A stretch of 32,316 nucleotides of DNA from Bdellovibrionales bacterium (lineage in GTDB: Bacteria; Bdellovibrionota; Bdellovibrionia; Bdellovibrionales; JAGQZY01): the NCBI GenBank assembly GCA_020435205.1, contig JAGQZY010000027.1, forward strand, positions 1 to 32,316, given 5' to 3'. The notes beneath the pieces are model-generated. The model searched no databases. It worked only from the letters and a program-made list of their open reading frames with translations, and was not told the DNA's origin. Positions within the stretch are counted from its first letter, which is position 1, and each line of letters starts with the position of its first letter. Below, piece by piece: positions 16,058 to 25,606 of the stretch. The translations under genes and the position numbers were made by a program.

Positions 16058-16855
16058 TTAAATTTGTGCCGACAAGCCCTCTGCCATCCTCTTGTAAGCT
16101 CCAGCGACAGCATCATTCTCATTTTTCTGTGCGGTATAGGGAATTCCCATTTCGCAAGCAAGAGCAATGGCAGCCACCATGGGAACTTCAGCGATGAGTT
16201 CAATATTTTTCTCAGCAAGATAATTGCGAAGATCTCCTTTTGGGAACATCTGTAATTTTTCATCGGGGTTTTCAGGGTTCCAAATGTACGACATATTTTC
16301 CACGACACCGAGAATGGGAACATTGACTCGTTCAAACATGTCGATGGATTTTTTCACATCTGCCAAAGCAATATTCTGTGGGGTACATACTGTGATGGCT
16401 CCATTCACCGGGACTTTTTGCACCATACTGAGCTGCACGTCGCCTGTTCCAGGAGGTAAATCAATCACCAAGTAATCAAGCTCACCCCAATCCACTTCGA
16501 AAAACAGTTGGTTCATAGCCTTAAATAGCATGGGGCCTCGCCAAACCACAGCGGTGTCTTCAGGAGTGAGAAGGCCCATGCTCATGATTTTGATCCCGTG
16601 GCGCTCAATGGGTAGGATTTTATTGTCTTTGCTGACTTCAGGGGCCTGGTTGAGGGCGCCCATCATGCGCGGAAGACTGGGGCCATAAATATCAGCATCG
16701 AGGAGCCCCACTCGGTTCTCAAGTTGAGCCAGAGCGACAGCAAGATTTGTCGCCACCGTGCTTTTGCCGACGCCCCCTTTGCCAGAGCTCACGGCAATGA
16801 TTTTTTTCACTCCAGGGATGGGCTGTTGCTGATCAAAAGGGTTTTGGTTTGGCAT
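16058..16855 (-). CDS. mrp: Mrp/NBP35-family P-loop ATPase lacking the CXXC motif
   Basis: The 265-residue protein has the deviant Walker A GKGGVGKST (25-33), LLDADIYGPSLPRMMG, VWRGPM and VIDLPPGTGD, all typical of Mrp/ApbC iron-sulfur cluster carriers. The N-terminal MIP18 (DUF59) domain of many Mrp proteins is absent. More notably, after VVENMSY, where the family has a CXXC pair that holds the bridging Fe-S cluster, the sequence reads WNPEN (192-196). Only two cysteines remain elsewhere (in TVCTP and LACEM). The ATPase should work; Fe-S carrying by the usual mechanism is doubtful. ATG 16855 has GGAGG 5 nt upstream. It is transcribed divergently from the J-like gene. Confidence 0.88.
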   Translation of the reverse strand: MPNQNPFDQQQPIPGVKKIIAVSSGKGGVGKSTVATNLAVALAQLENRVGLLDADIYGPSLPRMMGALNQAPEVSKDNKILPIERHGIKIMSMGLLTPEDTAVVWRGPMLFKAMNQLFFEVDWGELDYLVIDLPPGTGDVQLSMVQKVPVNGAITVCTPQNIALADVKKSIDMFERVNVPILGVVENMSYIWNPENPDEKLQMFPKGDLRNYLAEKNIELIAEVPMVAAIALACEMGIPYTAQKNENDAVAGAYKRMAEGLSAQI

Positions 16856-16921
16856 AGCGACCTCCGACTCGTGGCGTTAAAAACCTTTTAAAATTACAAA
16901 TTGCCGTGCGACAATCAAAAC

Positions 16922-17269
16922 ATGGATGCCAATGACTTCCTAATACTCAACGCTGTGGTTGTCACTATCTTGGTGGGCTTGTTTTTACTCTCAAAGCGAA
17001 GCAAAGCCACACCGACCTCGCTCAATTTGCGCAAGGGCAATTTCACGCCGGTGACTGACATCGATATCAACGATGAGGAAGAGCTCAACGTCTACTTTAA
17101 TTTCAATGGTCACCTTTGGGATGCCTACGAGGTTCTTGGGGTCCCAGCGGGCTGCCCCATGAGTGATGTTGAGATGGCTTATATCAAAGCCCGCATGCGC
17201 ATCGATGATGAGTCTAAAGAGATCCTTGAAATGGCCTATGCAGCCATTCATGAGAAGGTGAAAGCCTAA
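16922..17269 (+). CDS. Small membrane-anchored protein with a degenerate J-like domain
   Basis: The 115-residue product has an N-terminal membrane helix (about 5-23) followed by SKRSK, a linker, and a C-terminal segment WDAYEVLGVPAGCPMSDVEM...ILEMAYAAI (66-109). This resembles the first and last helices of a DnaJ J-domain, but the HPD tripeptide needed to stimulate DnaK is absent (the loop reads RMRIDDESKE). Homology is my inference from pattern. I prefer ATG 16922; a TTG at 16901 is possible, and neither has a clear ribosome site. It is divergent from mrp. Confidence 0.65.
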   Translation: MDANDFLILNAVVVTILVGLFLLSKRSKATPTSLNLRKGNFTPVTDIDINDEEELNVYFNFNGHLWDAYEVLGVPAGCPMSDVEMAYIKARMRIDDESKEILEMAYAAIHEKVKA

Positions 17270-17370
17270 TCCTTGGGCGACCTCTTTTCCCCTAAAAAAT
17301 TGACTATTTAAGGGTGTAGGGGTAGGTCTGTTTTCAAATTAAATTCCATAAATTAAAGAGGTGGTTTCAG

Positions 17371-18705
17371 GTGGAAATCAAAAGATTGGATAGTTTGCAA
17401 ACCTTGGTCTCCCTTTGCAAGCGCAGGGGTTTCGTTTTTCAAAGTAGCGAGATTTATGGCGGACTGAACTCTTGTTGGGACTACGGTCCTCTTGGTGTTG
17501 AGCTAAAATGGAACATTAAACAAGCTTGGTGGAAGTCCATGACTCAAAGACGGGATGTTGTTGGTCTGGATGCCTCCATCCTTATGCACCCCAACGTTTG
17601 GAAAGCTTCTGGTCACGTTGACAACTTTTCAGACCCTTTGGTGGATTGCAAAGATTGCAAAGCTCGCATTCGCGCCGATCATCTTGAAGAAAAGGTTTGC
17701 CCTAACTGTGGTTCTAAAAATTTAACTGAACCTCGCGATTTTAACTTGATGTTCAAAACCTATATGGGGCCGGTTGCGGAAGCGGGCAATGAAGTCTATC
17801 TTCGCCCCGAAACGGCTCAGGGTATTTTTGTAAACTTTGAAAACGTGGCCACCAGCATGCGCATGAAGGTGCCATTTGGTATTGCACAAATTGGTAAGTC
17901 TTTTCGTAACGAGATCACACCGGGGAATTTTATTTTTCGCACCCGTGAATTTGAACAGATGGAGATGCAGTATTTTGTGACTCCGGGGACGGATACAGAC
18001 TTTTTTGACAACTGGAAGCAGACCCGTTGGGATTTTTACAAGAGTTTAGGGTTAAACATGGAAAACCTTCGTTTCCATCCTCATGGCCCGACTGAGCTCG
18101 CTCACTACGCCAAACAAGCCGAAGATATTCAATATAAGCTTCCCATTGGGTGGCAAGAGCTTGAAGGAATCCATAACCGAACTGATTTTGATTTAACCCA
18201 GCACCAAAATCTCAGTGGCAAGAAGCTTGAGTACTTTGATCAGGCCGAAAATAAAAAATATGTTCCTTATGTGATTGAAACTGCAGTGGGTTGTGATCGT
18301 TTGCTATTAACAGTGCTTTGTGATGCTTATCGCGAAGAGGTTACCAACAAAGATGGCAAAGAGGATGTGCGGGTGGTTTTAGGCTTTCATCCGAGTCTCG
18401 CGCCAGTGCAGGTAGCGGTGCTGCCGTTATCAAAAAAGCCTGAACTCCAAGAAGTTTGCTTCCGTATCGACGATGAGCTTCGCGGCAGTGGTTACAAAGT
18501 TCAGTATGATGAATCCCAAAGCATTGGTAAGCGCTACCGTCGCCAAGATGAAATTGGGACTCCGCTTTGTGTGACGGTCGACTTTGACAGTCTTGAGGAT
18601 AAACAGGTGACGGTTCGCCATCGTGATAGCATGGATCAGGAGCGCGTCGGGCAAGATCAATTGGTTGCGTACGTTAAAAAATCACTGCACGGGATGCAAG
18701 GGTAA
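17371..18705 (+). CDS. glyS: Glycyl-tRNA synthetase, single-chain (alpha2) type
   Basis: The 444-residue class II enzyme charges tRNA-Gly with glycine. Features: N-terminal [20 protein letters not shown], a zinc-ribbon-like CKDC...CPNCG (about 91-116), motif 2 around SFRNEITP, motif 3 in [11 protein letters not shown], and a C-terminal anticodon-binding domain ([12 protein letters not shown] onward). It is the archaeal/eukaryote-like dimeric form, not the bacterial GlyQ/GlyS tetramer. Start GTG 17371 follows AGAGGTGG. Ten bases separate it from ppdK. Confidence 0.95.
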   Translation: MEIKRLDSLQTLVSLCKRRGFVFQSSEIYGGLNSCWDYGPLGVELKWNIKQAWWKSMTQRRDVVGLDASILMHPNVWKASGHVDNFSDPLVDCKDCKARIRADHLEEKVCPNCGSKNLTEPRDFNLMFKTYMGPVAEAGNEVYLRPETAQGIFVNFENVATSMRMKVPFGIAQIGKSFRNEITPGNFIFRTREFEQMEMQYFVTPGTDTDFFDNWKQTRWDFYKSLGLNMENLRFHPHGPTELAHYAKQAEDIQYKLPIGWQELEGIHNRTDFDLTQHQNLSGKKLEYFDQAENKKYVPYVIETAVGCDRLLLTVLCDAYREEVTNKDGKEDVRVVLGFHPSLAPVQVAVLPLSKKPELQEVCFRIDDELRGSGYKVQYDESQSIGKRYRRQDEIGTPLCVTVDFDSLEDKQVTVRHRDSMDQERVGQDQLVAYVKKSLHGMQG

Positions 18706-18715
18706 GGAAATCACT

Positions 18716-21373
18716 ATGAGCCATCAAAAAGAAGTTTATTTTTTCTCTCAAGGAGAGGCTGAAGGCAACGCTTCTATGAAGAACACCCTAGGCGGCAAGG
18801 GGGCTAACCTTGCCGAGATGACAAGTCTGGGGATCCCAGTGCCCCCGGGTTTTACTATCACCACCGACGTTTGCAGTTTATTTTATAAAAATGGCGAAAA
18901 ACTTCCCCAAGAACTATTTGGTCAAGTTGAAGAGGCTTTGGCGAGAGTGGAAGGTAAGATCGGTAAAAAATTTGGTGATGCTAAAAATCCATTGCTAGTG
19001 AGCGTGCGTTCCGGTGGACGCGCTTCCATGCCGGGAATGATGGATACCATTTTGAATTTAGGACTTAATGATGAAACGGTGAAAGGTTTGGCAGACTCTT
19101 CGGGTAATGAGCGCTTTGCCTGGGATTCTTATCGCCGTTTTGTCCAGATGTATTCCAACGTAGTCATGGGCATGAATACCTCTTTTTTGGAAATGACCTT
19201 GGAGGATATGAAGGCTGATCGCGGTTTTGAAAAAGACACTGAACTTACGGCGGATGATCTTAAGCAGCTTGTCGAGCGCTTTAAAGAACAGATTCTAGAC
19301 ACCACAGCAAAATCTTTTCCTATGGACCCTAAAGAACAATTGTGGGGAGCCATCGAGGCCGTGTTTTCTAGCTGGAACAATGATCGTGCGATCACTTATC
19401 GTCGTTTGCACTCCATCCCTGATGAGTGGGGGACGGCGGTGAATGTTCAGTCCATGGTCTTTGGAAACTTAGGTGAAGACTCCGGTACAGGGGTGGCTTT
19501 TACTCGCGATCCTTCTACGGGTGACCAAAGGTTTTTTGGTGAGTATTTAATGAATGCCCAGGGGGAAGATGTGGTGGCGGGGATTCGCACGCCACAACCG
19601 ATCACCAAAGAAGCGGCGAAAGGCACCGGCCTTCCTTCTCTCGAGGAAGAGTGTCCCGAGGCCTTTAAAGAGTTGGTTGAAACCTATAAAAAACTAGAAA
19701 ACCACTATCGCGATATGCAAGATATCGAGTTCACCATTGAAAAGGGTCAACTGTGGATGTTGCAAACCCGGACTGGTAAGCGCACAGCGCGTGCAGCGGT
19801 TAAGATTGCTATGGACATGATTGATGAAGGTTTAATCAACGAGCAAGAAGCTGTCTTGCGCGTAGAACCAGAAAGCCTCGACCAACTTTTGCATCCGACG
19901 CTGGATCCAAAAAGTGAAAAGACTTTGATTGCTAAAGGGCTTCCAGCAAGCCCTGGCGGCGTTTTTGGTAAAGTCGTTTTTGATAGTGATGAGGCTGTCG
20001 ATTGGAAAGCCAAAGGCGAAAAGGTGATTCTCGTTCGTGTGGAGACTTCGCCTGAAGACATCGAAGGTATGGTCGCTGCCGAAGGCATTCTGACCAGTCG
20101 TGGAGGGATGACCTCGCATGCGGCGGTTGTGGCTCGTGGAATGGGAAAATGCTGTGTCGCTGGTTGTGGTGATGTACAAGTCAATGAGCATGCTAAAGAG
20201 TTTCGAGCCAATGGTTATGTGGTGAAAGAGGGTGAGATCATTACTCTTGACGGTGGCAGTGGTGAAGTCTTCCTTGGTGAAGTTAAAACCATTCCTCCTC
20301 AGTTGGACGGAGCCTTTCATCGTTTAATGAAAATTGCTGATAAGAGCCGGAAACTGAAAGTGCGTACCAATGCCGACACGGCTCCTGATGCAAAAACGGC
20401 CATTGAATTTGGTGCAGAAGGCATCGGTCTTTGTCGAACCGAGCATATGTTTTTTGCACCTGAAAGAATTGACTGGGTTCGCCGTATGATTCTTGCGGAA
20501 AATCTAGAGGAGCGGCAAAGAGCTTTAAGCGAACTTCTCCCCATGCAAAGAGAAGACTTTGTACAAATTTTTAAAGTCATGGAAGATCGTCCTGTCACCA
20601 TTCGCTTGCTCGATCCGCCTTTGCATGAGTTTCTCCCGCACAACGATGAAGAAGCCAAAGAGCTAGCGGAGCGCTTGGATGTTCCTTTCAGTGAACTTCG
20701 CACCAAAGTCAAAGTGCTTCACGAATTCAACCCAATGCTAGGACATCGGGGTTGTCGCTTGGCCATCACTTACCCCGAAATTTACCAAATGCAGGCAAGG
20801 GCTATTGCCGAAGCGGCTGCTGAGATCGTTAGCGGCGGGCAAAAGCTTGTCCCCGAAATCATGATCCCCTTGGTGGGTGAAGCCAAGGAGCTGAAGATCC
20901 TGCGCAAGCAAGTGATGGAGACTGTTGAAAAAGTGCAAAAAGAGCGGAGCGTGAGCTATGAGTTCATGGTCGGGACTATGATTGAACTGCCTCGGGCCGC
21001 GGTGACCGCTGATCAAATTGCTGAATATGCTGACTTTTTTAGCTTTGGCACCAATGATTTGACGCAGACCACCTTAGGGCTTTCTCGGGATGATGCCGGC
21101 CGCTTCCTCAATACCTATGTTTCTAAGGGCATTTACGGCACAGATCCCTTTGTCTCCCTGGATCAGTCCGGTGTGGGTAAATTAGTCAAAATGGGCGTTG
21201 ACCTTGGTCGAGGATCAAAGACAAACTTAAAAATCGGTATCTGTGGTGAACATGGCGGAGATCCGGCCAGTATCGAGTTTTTTGCTCAAGCCGGCATGGA
21301 CTATGTCAGTTGTTCCCCCTTTCGGGTGCCGATCGCCCGTTTAGCAGCAGCACAGGCGGCTTTAAAGAATTAA
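18716..21373 (+). CDS. ppdK: Pyruvate, phosphate dikinase
   Basis: The 885-residue enzyme interconverts ATP + phosphate + pyruvate with AMP + PPi + phosphoenolpyruvate. Visible: the N-terminal ATP-grasp domain (KGANLAEMTSLGIPVPPGFT, about 22-41; SVRSGGRASMPGMMDTILNLG), the swivelling domain with catalytic His468 in GGMTSHAAVVARG, and the C-terminal PEP/pyruvate TIM barrel with GICGEHGGDP and the catalytic Cys in SCSPFRVP. Length matches the family (about 880). ATG 18716 with AAGGA upstream is chosen over the longer frame from 18623, which would overlap glyS. It lies in one transcription unit between glyS and smc. Confidence 0.96.
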   Translation: MSHQKEVYFFSQGEAEGNASMKNTLGGKGANLAEMTSLGIPVPPGFTITTDVCSLFYKNGEKLPQELFGQVEEALARVEGKIGKKFGDAKNPLLVSVRSGGRASMPGMMDTILNLGLNDETVKGLADSSGNERFAWDSYRRFVQMYSNVVMGMNTSFLEMTLEDMKADRGFEKDTELTADDLKQLVERFKEQILDTTAKSFPMDPKEQLWGAIEAVFSSWNNDRAITYRRLHSIPDEWGTAVNVQSMVFGNLGEDSGTGVAFTRDPSTGDQRFFGEYLMNAQGEDVVAGIRTPQPITKEAAKGTGLPSLEEECPEAFKELVETYKKLENHYRDMQDIEFTIEKGQLWMLQTRTGKRTARAAVKIAMDMIDEGLINEQEAVLRVEPESLDQLLHPTLDPKSEKTLIAKGLPASPGGVFGKVVFDSDEAVDWKAKGEKVILVRVETSPEDIEGMVAAEGILTSRGGMTSHAAVVARGMGKCCVAGCGDVQVNEHAKEFRANGYVVKEGEIITLDGGSGEVFLGEVKTIPPQLDGAFHRLMKIADKSRKLKVRTNADTAPDAKTAIEFGAEGIGLCRTEHMFFAPERIDWVRRMILAENLEERQRALSELLPMQREDFVQIFKVMEDRPVTIRLLDPPLHEFLPHNDEEAKELAERLDVPFSELRTKVKVLHEFNPMLGHRGCRLAITYPEIYQMQARAIAEAAAEIVSGGQKLVPEIMIPLVGEAKELKILRKQVMETVEKVQKERSVSYEFMVGTMIELPRAAVTADQIAEYADFFSFGTNDLTQTTLGLSRDDAGRFLNTYVSKGIYGTDPFVSLDQSGVGKLVKMGVDLGRGSKTNLKIGICGEHGGDPASIEFFAQAGMDYVSCSPFRVPIARLAAAQAALKN

Positions 21374-21390
21374 AGTGAAGGGATTTCGCC

Positions 21391-24300
21391 TTGAGAATTA
21401 AGAAACTTGAGCTCATTGGATTTAAGTCTTTTAAAGATCGTACCGTGATACAGTTCGACGCTGGAATCACTGGTGTTGTTGGACCTAATGGTTGTGGTAA
21501 ATCCAACATCGTGGACGCTCTCGTTTGGGTGATGGGTGAAATGTCAGCCAAGCATTTGCGCGGTTCGAGCATGGAGGATGTGATCTTTGCTGGTGCTGAA
21601 GGTTATGCCCCTATGGGGATGTGTGAGGTTTCCCTCACTCTTGAAAACGACGGTGGCCCCTTTCCTGTTAAGTATTTGAATCACTCGGAAGTGATGATCA
21701 CAAGGCGTCTGCACAGATCGGGCGAATCAGAATATCTTATTAATAAAGAACCAGCTCGGCTTCGTGATATCCATGAAATCTTTATGGATACGGGGGCTGG
21801 TTCCAAGGGTTTTAGTATTATTGAGCAGGGTGCGATTGGTAAAATTGTAACTGCCAAACCTGAAGATCGCCGAGTTCTCATCGAAGAGGCTGCCGGGATC
21901 ACTAAATTCAAGGCTCGTAAACGCGAATCACAAAGAAAGTTGACAGCGACGGAGGCCAACCTTGTTCGCTTGCAGGACATCATTGGTGAACTCAAGCGTC
22001 AGCTCGATAGTTTGCAAAGGCAGGCGCAAAGAGCCGAGCGCTACAGAAAACTCAAAAAAGAGATGGAAGACATCGATTTGTGGCTTTCCTCAAAAGAGTT
22101 TGTAGAACTTCATCAACGTGTTGAAGACGCGCAAACGGCCTTTAATGAGGCACAGAGCCAAGAAATTGAATCTCAATCGGGATTGACGACGGTTGAAGCT
22201 GAGCTTGCTGAACTCAGGGCGGGATCTCTTGAGGGCGAAAAGGTCATTGAGGATTTCAGAATCGGGCTCAAAACCAACCAAGATTCCGTTCGTGAAAAAG
22301 AAAACTTAATTCAGGAACTTCGTTTTGAAATCGAGCAAGCCAAACGCAGTAAAGAAATGGCTGGTTCTTTGTATGATGAAAACAGAATTCGTGAACAAGC
22401 GATCCTTAATGATTACAACCAAGTGGTTGAAAAGTTAGCTTCTGTTGAGCGATTAGCTGAAGAATTAAAAACGGATTATGAAACTCAAAAAGGCATTTTG
22501 GCCGAGCGCAAAGAGCGCATTGAATCTGCCGATAATGAACTTAGTGACAAGCGTCGTGAACTTTTGACCGTTTCAGGTGCTGAAACCGAAACTCGCGCGA
22601 AGCAGGGAAGTTTGCAAGAGGCTGTGGCTAACCTTGATCGCGAGGTTAATCAGGCCCGCACTGTTCTTGACGAACTACAAATCCAAAAAGAAGAATTTGA
22701 AAAGAATCGCACTAAAGTTTTCAACCAATTTGAGTCTGAGCGACAAATGCAGATGGAGATCATGAATGATGTGGAATCCCTGCAAGCCAGTCGCGACGAG
22801 ATGAATGCCGACTTCGAAAAGAAGGAAGCTGATGTTCTTCAATATAAAGATAAGCTCAATGAAGTGGTTTCGAGGCTTTATGGCCTTGAAAACCTTCGTG
22901 ATAACTTTGAAGGCTTTCAAGAGGGTGTAAAGTCGGTTATGTTTTGGCAAAAGCAAAATCTAGAATCTTTGCCAGAAGATCAGCGCCAGGCTCAAGAAAG
23001 CTTTCGTCCTCTTTCTGAAGTGGTGCAAGTCCCCGAAAAATTTGAAGTGGCATTAGAGGCTGCTCTTGGGCCAAAACTTCAAATGCTCATCAGCAATGAC
23101 GACGAGAAATCTTTGCAAGCTGTAGATTACTTAAAACAACAAAAGTCCGGTCGATCCACTTTTTATTCTGGTCAGAATATGTTGCAAACCCATGACGGCT
23201 CTGAAACTTCGATGGTTCAGCAGTGCCGCGGGGTAGAGTGTTTGCTCACAGATGTCATTCAGATCCCAGAAAAGCATACGCAAGTGGTGAATCATCTTCT
23301 TGATAAAGTGGCTGTGGTTGAAAATATTCGTGACGGCATTGAGCTACATGGGCAATTTCCAGCATGGACTTTTGTGACTTTAGAAGGGGACGTTTTCACT
23401 CGCGAGGGGATGATCAGTGGCGGTCATGCGGCTGATGCTTCGTCCGGAGTGTTAAAGCGTCAACGCGAGATCAAAGAACTGCAGCTGGCTAAAGAAGAAT
23501 GGTCAGGAAAATTGGCTTTAGCACAAACGGCGATGAAGGCTCTACAAGCTAAGCTTAAGCAAGTGAGTGACAACCTGGAAAAGGCTCAGCAGGATCAAAA
23601 AGATAAAGACATTTTAATTGCGGGTCTTAAAAAAGATCTTGAGCGCGCTGAAGCCGAGGTGAAAAATGCTGAACAGGCGTTCACTCGTCAAGAAAGCAGT
23701 TTGGATCAGTCCTTGCAACGGCAAGCCGATAAGCTCAAAGAATACGAAGAGCTCACTCGTTATATTAACGAGATGACAGAAAAGAAAAATGCACTCACCG
23801 ATCGCATTGAAGAACTTGGTAACATTCTAGAAACTGAAAAATTGGGCATTGGTGATCTTCAGGATAAAGTCACTGAACTTCAAGTGGAGTCCGCGAAAAA
23901 ACATCAAGAGCTCATTGGTGTGCGCACTGAGCATGAGCGCCTGGAGCGAACATTAAATGATGTTCGTGAGCAAATGAACAAAATGGATGCGGAGACCAGC
24001 AAAAACACCCAAAGTATGAGTGAGAACCAAGTTCTCATGGAAGAAAAGAAGGTGGAGCTTGAAAATCTGATCCAAAAAGTGAGTGAACAAGAAGCCCAGC
24101 TATCCAAAATGCGCAACGAATTTGAAACTTCCAACGCCCGTATGTTTGAACTGCAAGAGCAGGTCTCGGGTATGATGAGCGAAAAGAACCGTTTGCAATC
24201 CATTATGAATGACTCTCAGTTGGTGCTCGAGCAAGCCAAGATGAAAGAACAAAATCTTCTTGAGCATATTGAAGAGCGCTATCAGAAGAATCTTGCTGAG

Positions 24301-25002
24301 ATCGCTCATCAGTACGCCGACCGCGAAGGTGACGCTGATGCCAGCCGCGAGGAAATGAAATCCCTCAAAGAAAAGCTCAACCGCATTGGTGAAGTGAACC
24401 TGTCTGCCATCGAAGAATACGATGAGCTCGCGGATCGCTATGAATTCTTGAGCAAGCAATATAACGATTTGATTGAAGCTAAAGATCAATTGCGCAAGGT
24501 GATTGATCGTATTAACCGCATTTGTTCAAAACGCTTTAAGGAGACCTTTGAAGCCGTGAACGAGCGTTTTCAGCGCGTATTCCCCGTGCTGTTTGGTGGT
24601 GGTGAGGCTCGCTTGATTCTTATTGAAGACCCAGAAAAGGGCGAGATGGGGATCGATATTGTGTCGAAACCTCCGGGCAAAAAGCTGCAAAGTGTGTCGC
24701 TGCTCTCGGGCGGAGAAAAGGCTTTAACGGCGGTGTCCTTGATCTTCTCGATCTTTTTAGTAAAGCCTTCACCTTATTGTTTGCTGGACGAGGTGGATGC
24801 GCCACTAGATGACGCCAACGTCATGCGCTTTAACGATCTTGTGCGTGAAATGGCGAAGCGTTCGCAAATCATTGTGGTCACCCACAACAAGTACACTATG
24901 GAGATTGCCGAAAAACTTTACGGTGTGACCATGGAGGAAAAGGGTGTTTCCAAAATGGTTTCCGTTGATTTGGGTGCTGCTGATTTAATTACGGCTCGTT
25001 AG
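21391..25002 (+). CDS. smc: Chromosome segregation SMC ATPase
   Basis: The 1203-residue protein has the full SMC layout: an N-terminal ATPase half with Walker A GPNGCGKS (31-38), a long coiled coil (about 165-510), a hinge (about 515-680, ending near EGMISGGHA), a second coiled coil (about 690-1020) and a C-terminal half with signature LLSGGEKALTA (about 1104) and Walker B YCLLDEVDAPLDD. SMC dimers with ScpA/ScpB compact and segregate chromosomes; no scp genes are in this window. Start TTG 21391 follows GAAGGG by 8 nt and is 17 nt after ppdK. The stop overlaps the stop of the converging membrane-protein gene by 3-4 nt. Confidence 0.96.
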   Translation: MRIKKLELIGFKSFKDRTVIQFDAGITGVVGPNGCGKSNIVDALVWVMGEMSAKHLRGSSMEDVIFAGAEGYAPMGMCEVSLTLENDGGPFPVKYLNHSEVMITRRLHRSGESEYLINKEPARLRDIHEIFMDTGAGSKGFSIIEQGAIGKIVTAKPEDRRVLIEEAAGITKFKARKRESQRKLTATEANLVRLQDIIGELKRQLDSLQRQAQRAERYRKLKKEMEDIDLWLSSKEFVELHQRVEDAQTAFNEAQSQEIESQSGLTTVEAELAELRAGSLEGEKVIEDFRIGLKTNQDSVREKENLIQELRFEIEQAKRSKEMAGSLYDENRIREQAILNDYNQVVEKLASVERLAEELKTDYETQKGILAERKERIESADNELSDKRRELLTVSGAETETRAKQGSLQEAVANLDREVNQARTVLDELQIQKEEFEKNRTKVFNQFESERQMQMEIMNDVESLQASRDEMNADFEKKEADVLQYKDKLNEVVSRLYGLENLRDNFEGFQEGVKSVMFWQKQNLESLPEDQRQAQESFRPLSEVVQVPEKFEVALEAALGPKLQMLISNDDEKSLQAVDYLKQQKSGRSTFYSGQNMLQTHDGSETSMVQQCRGVECLLTDVIQIPEKHTQVVNHLLDKVAVVENIRDGIELHGQFPAWTFVTLEGDVFTREGMISGGHAADASSGVLKRQREIKELQLAKEEWSGKLALAQTAMKALQAKLKQVSDNLEKAQQDQKDKDILIAGLKKDLERAEAEVKNAEQAFTRQESSLDQSLQRQADKLKEYEELTRYINEMTEKKNALTDRIEELGNILETEKLGIGDLQDKVTELQVESAKKHQELIGVRTEHERLERTLNDVREQMNKMDAETSKNTQSMSENQVLMEEKKVELENLIQKVSEQEAQLSKMRNEFETSNARMFELQEQVSGMMSEKNRLQSIMNDSQLVLEQAKMKEQNLLEHIEERYQKNLAEIAHQYADREGDADASREEMKSLKEKLNRIGEVNLSAIEEYDELADRYEFLSKQYNDLIEAKDQLRKVIDRINRICSKRFKETFEAVNERFQRVFPVLFGGGEARLILIEDPEKGEMGIDIVSKPPGKKLQSVSLLSGGEKALTAVSLIFSIFLVKPSPYCLLDEVDAPLDDANVMRFNDLVREMAKRSQIIVVTHNKYTMEIAEKLYGVTMEEKGVSKMVSVDLGAADLITAR

Positions 25003-25406
25003 TTAAGAACTTTGAGGCTGCCAAGGATGAGATTAACGGTAAGCCTCAAAAAGTAACCAACCAAAATTCCAACCAACATGATGCCAGCAAGAATGCCAAA
25101 CCAAGCAAAGGTGTGGCTGATCACTTGGCTAAATTGCATAAGATTGAACTCCACTCCAAGATAACTCAAAACGCCAACCATAAGCACGCTGCCAACAGCG
25201 CCTCCAAAAAGGTAACAAAGGGGCCATTCGATAATTTGGTGGGAAGCTTGGATGATGAATCCCAGTAGAATAGCGACAACAAAGGGGATTGCAAAAAACT
25301 CGACGGCAGGAATTTTATTCAAATGCCCGGTCATGGCCACAGCCACTGCATAGTAAATCATCCCAAACAGGGATATAAGAATGAGGTCTCGGCTTTTTTG
25401 GTACAT
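24999..25406 (-). CDS. Small four-helix membrane protein, unknown function
   Basis: The 135-residue product MYQKSRDLILISLFG... has about four hydrophobic helices (about 7-26, 35-53, 61-84 and 98-125). I do not recognise a family. ATG 25406 is preferred to 25436 because AAGGTG lies 5 nt before it. It is transcribed toward smc and shares overlapping stop codons with it. The next gene to its right (25607) is divergent, so 25407-25606 contains both promoters. Confidence 0.7.
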   Translation of the reverse strand: MYQKSRDLILISLFGMIYYAVAVAMTGHLNKIPAVEFFAIPFVVAILLGFIIQASHQIIEWPLCYLFGGAVGSVLMVGVLSYLGVEFNLMQFSQVISHTFAWFGILAGIMLVGILVGYFLRLTVNLILGSLKVLN

Positions 25407-25557
25407 AGTCACCTTCCTAGACAATTTCCGTATCAATATGGAGCAATTTGGGTGCCGGCCTCAGATGCTATCTAAGCCTCCTGGTGGGGGTGGGGTGGGA
25501 AAAAAATAGAAACTATGACAATTTTCGTCTCTTTTTAGGAACTTATCTATACAGCCC

Positions 25558-25584
25558 TAAAGTCCTAAGTCTTTAGGCCGATAC
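25558..25584 (+). promoter_or_regulatory. Sigma-28 (FliA)-like promoter of the giant Calx-beta lipoprotein
   Basis: TAAAGTCC (25558-25565), 11 nt, then GCCGATAC (25577-25584) matches the FliA consensus TAAAGTTT-N11-GCCGATAA at 6 of 8 and 7 of 8 positions with exact spacing. Predicted start near 25592 leaves about 15 nt before the GTG at 25607, which includes a GAGGGG ribosome site (25595-25600 region). Confidence 0.8.
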
Positions 25585-25606
25585 GTCCATATATAGAGGG
25601 GCTTTA

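Noticed and set aside
17300-17328. TTGACT-N17-TAGGTC as the glyS promoter
   Set aside because: The -35 box is good but the -10 matches TATAAT at only two positions. The real promoter may lie in the A+T-rich stretch 17331-17356.
19747-20712. Long antisense frames across ppdK and smc
   Set aside because: They are shadows of strongly coding sequence, with serine/arginine/leucine-rich composition, no ribosome sites and no family resemblance.
22500-23740. GCCGATAA-like strings inside smc (near 22529 and 23725)
   Set aside because: They are within coding sequence, without a TAAA at the right spacing and without a gene start downstream.
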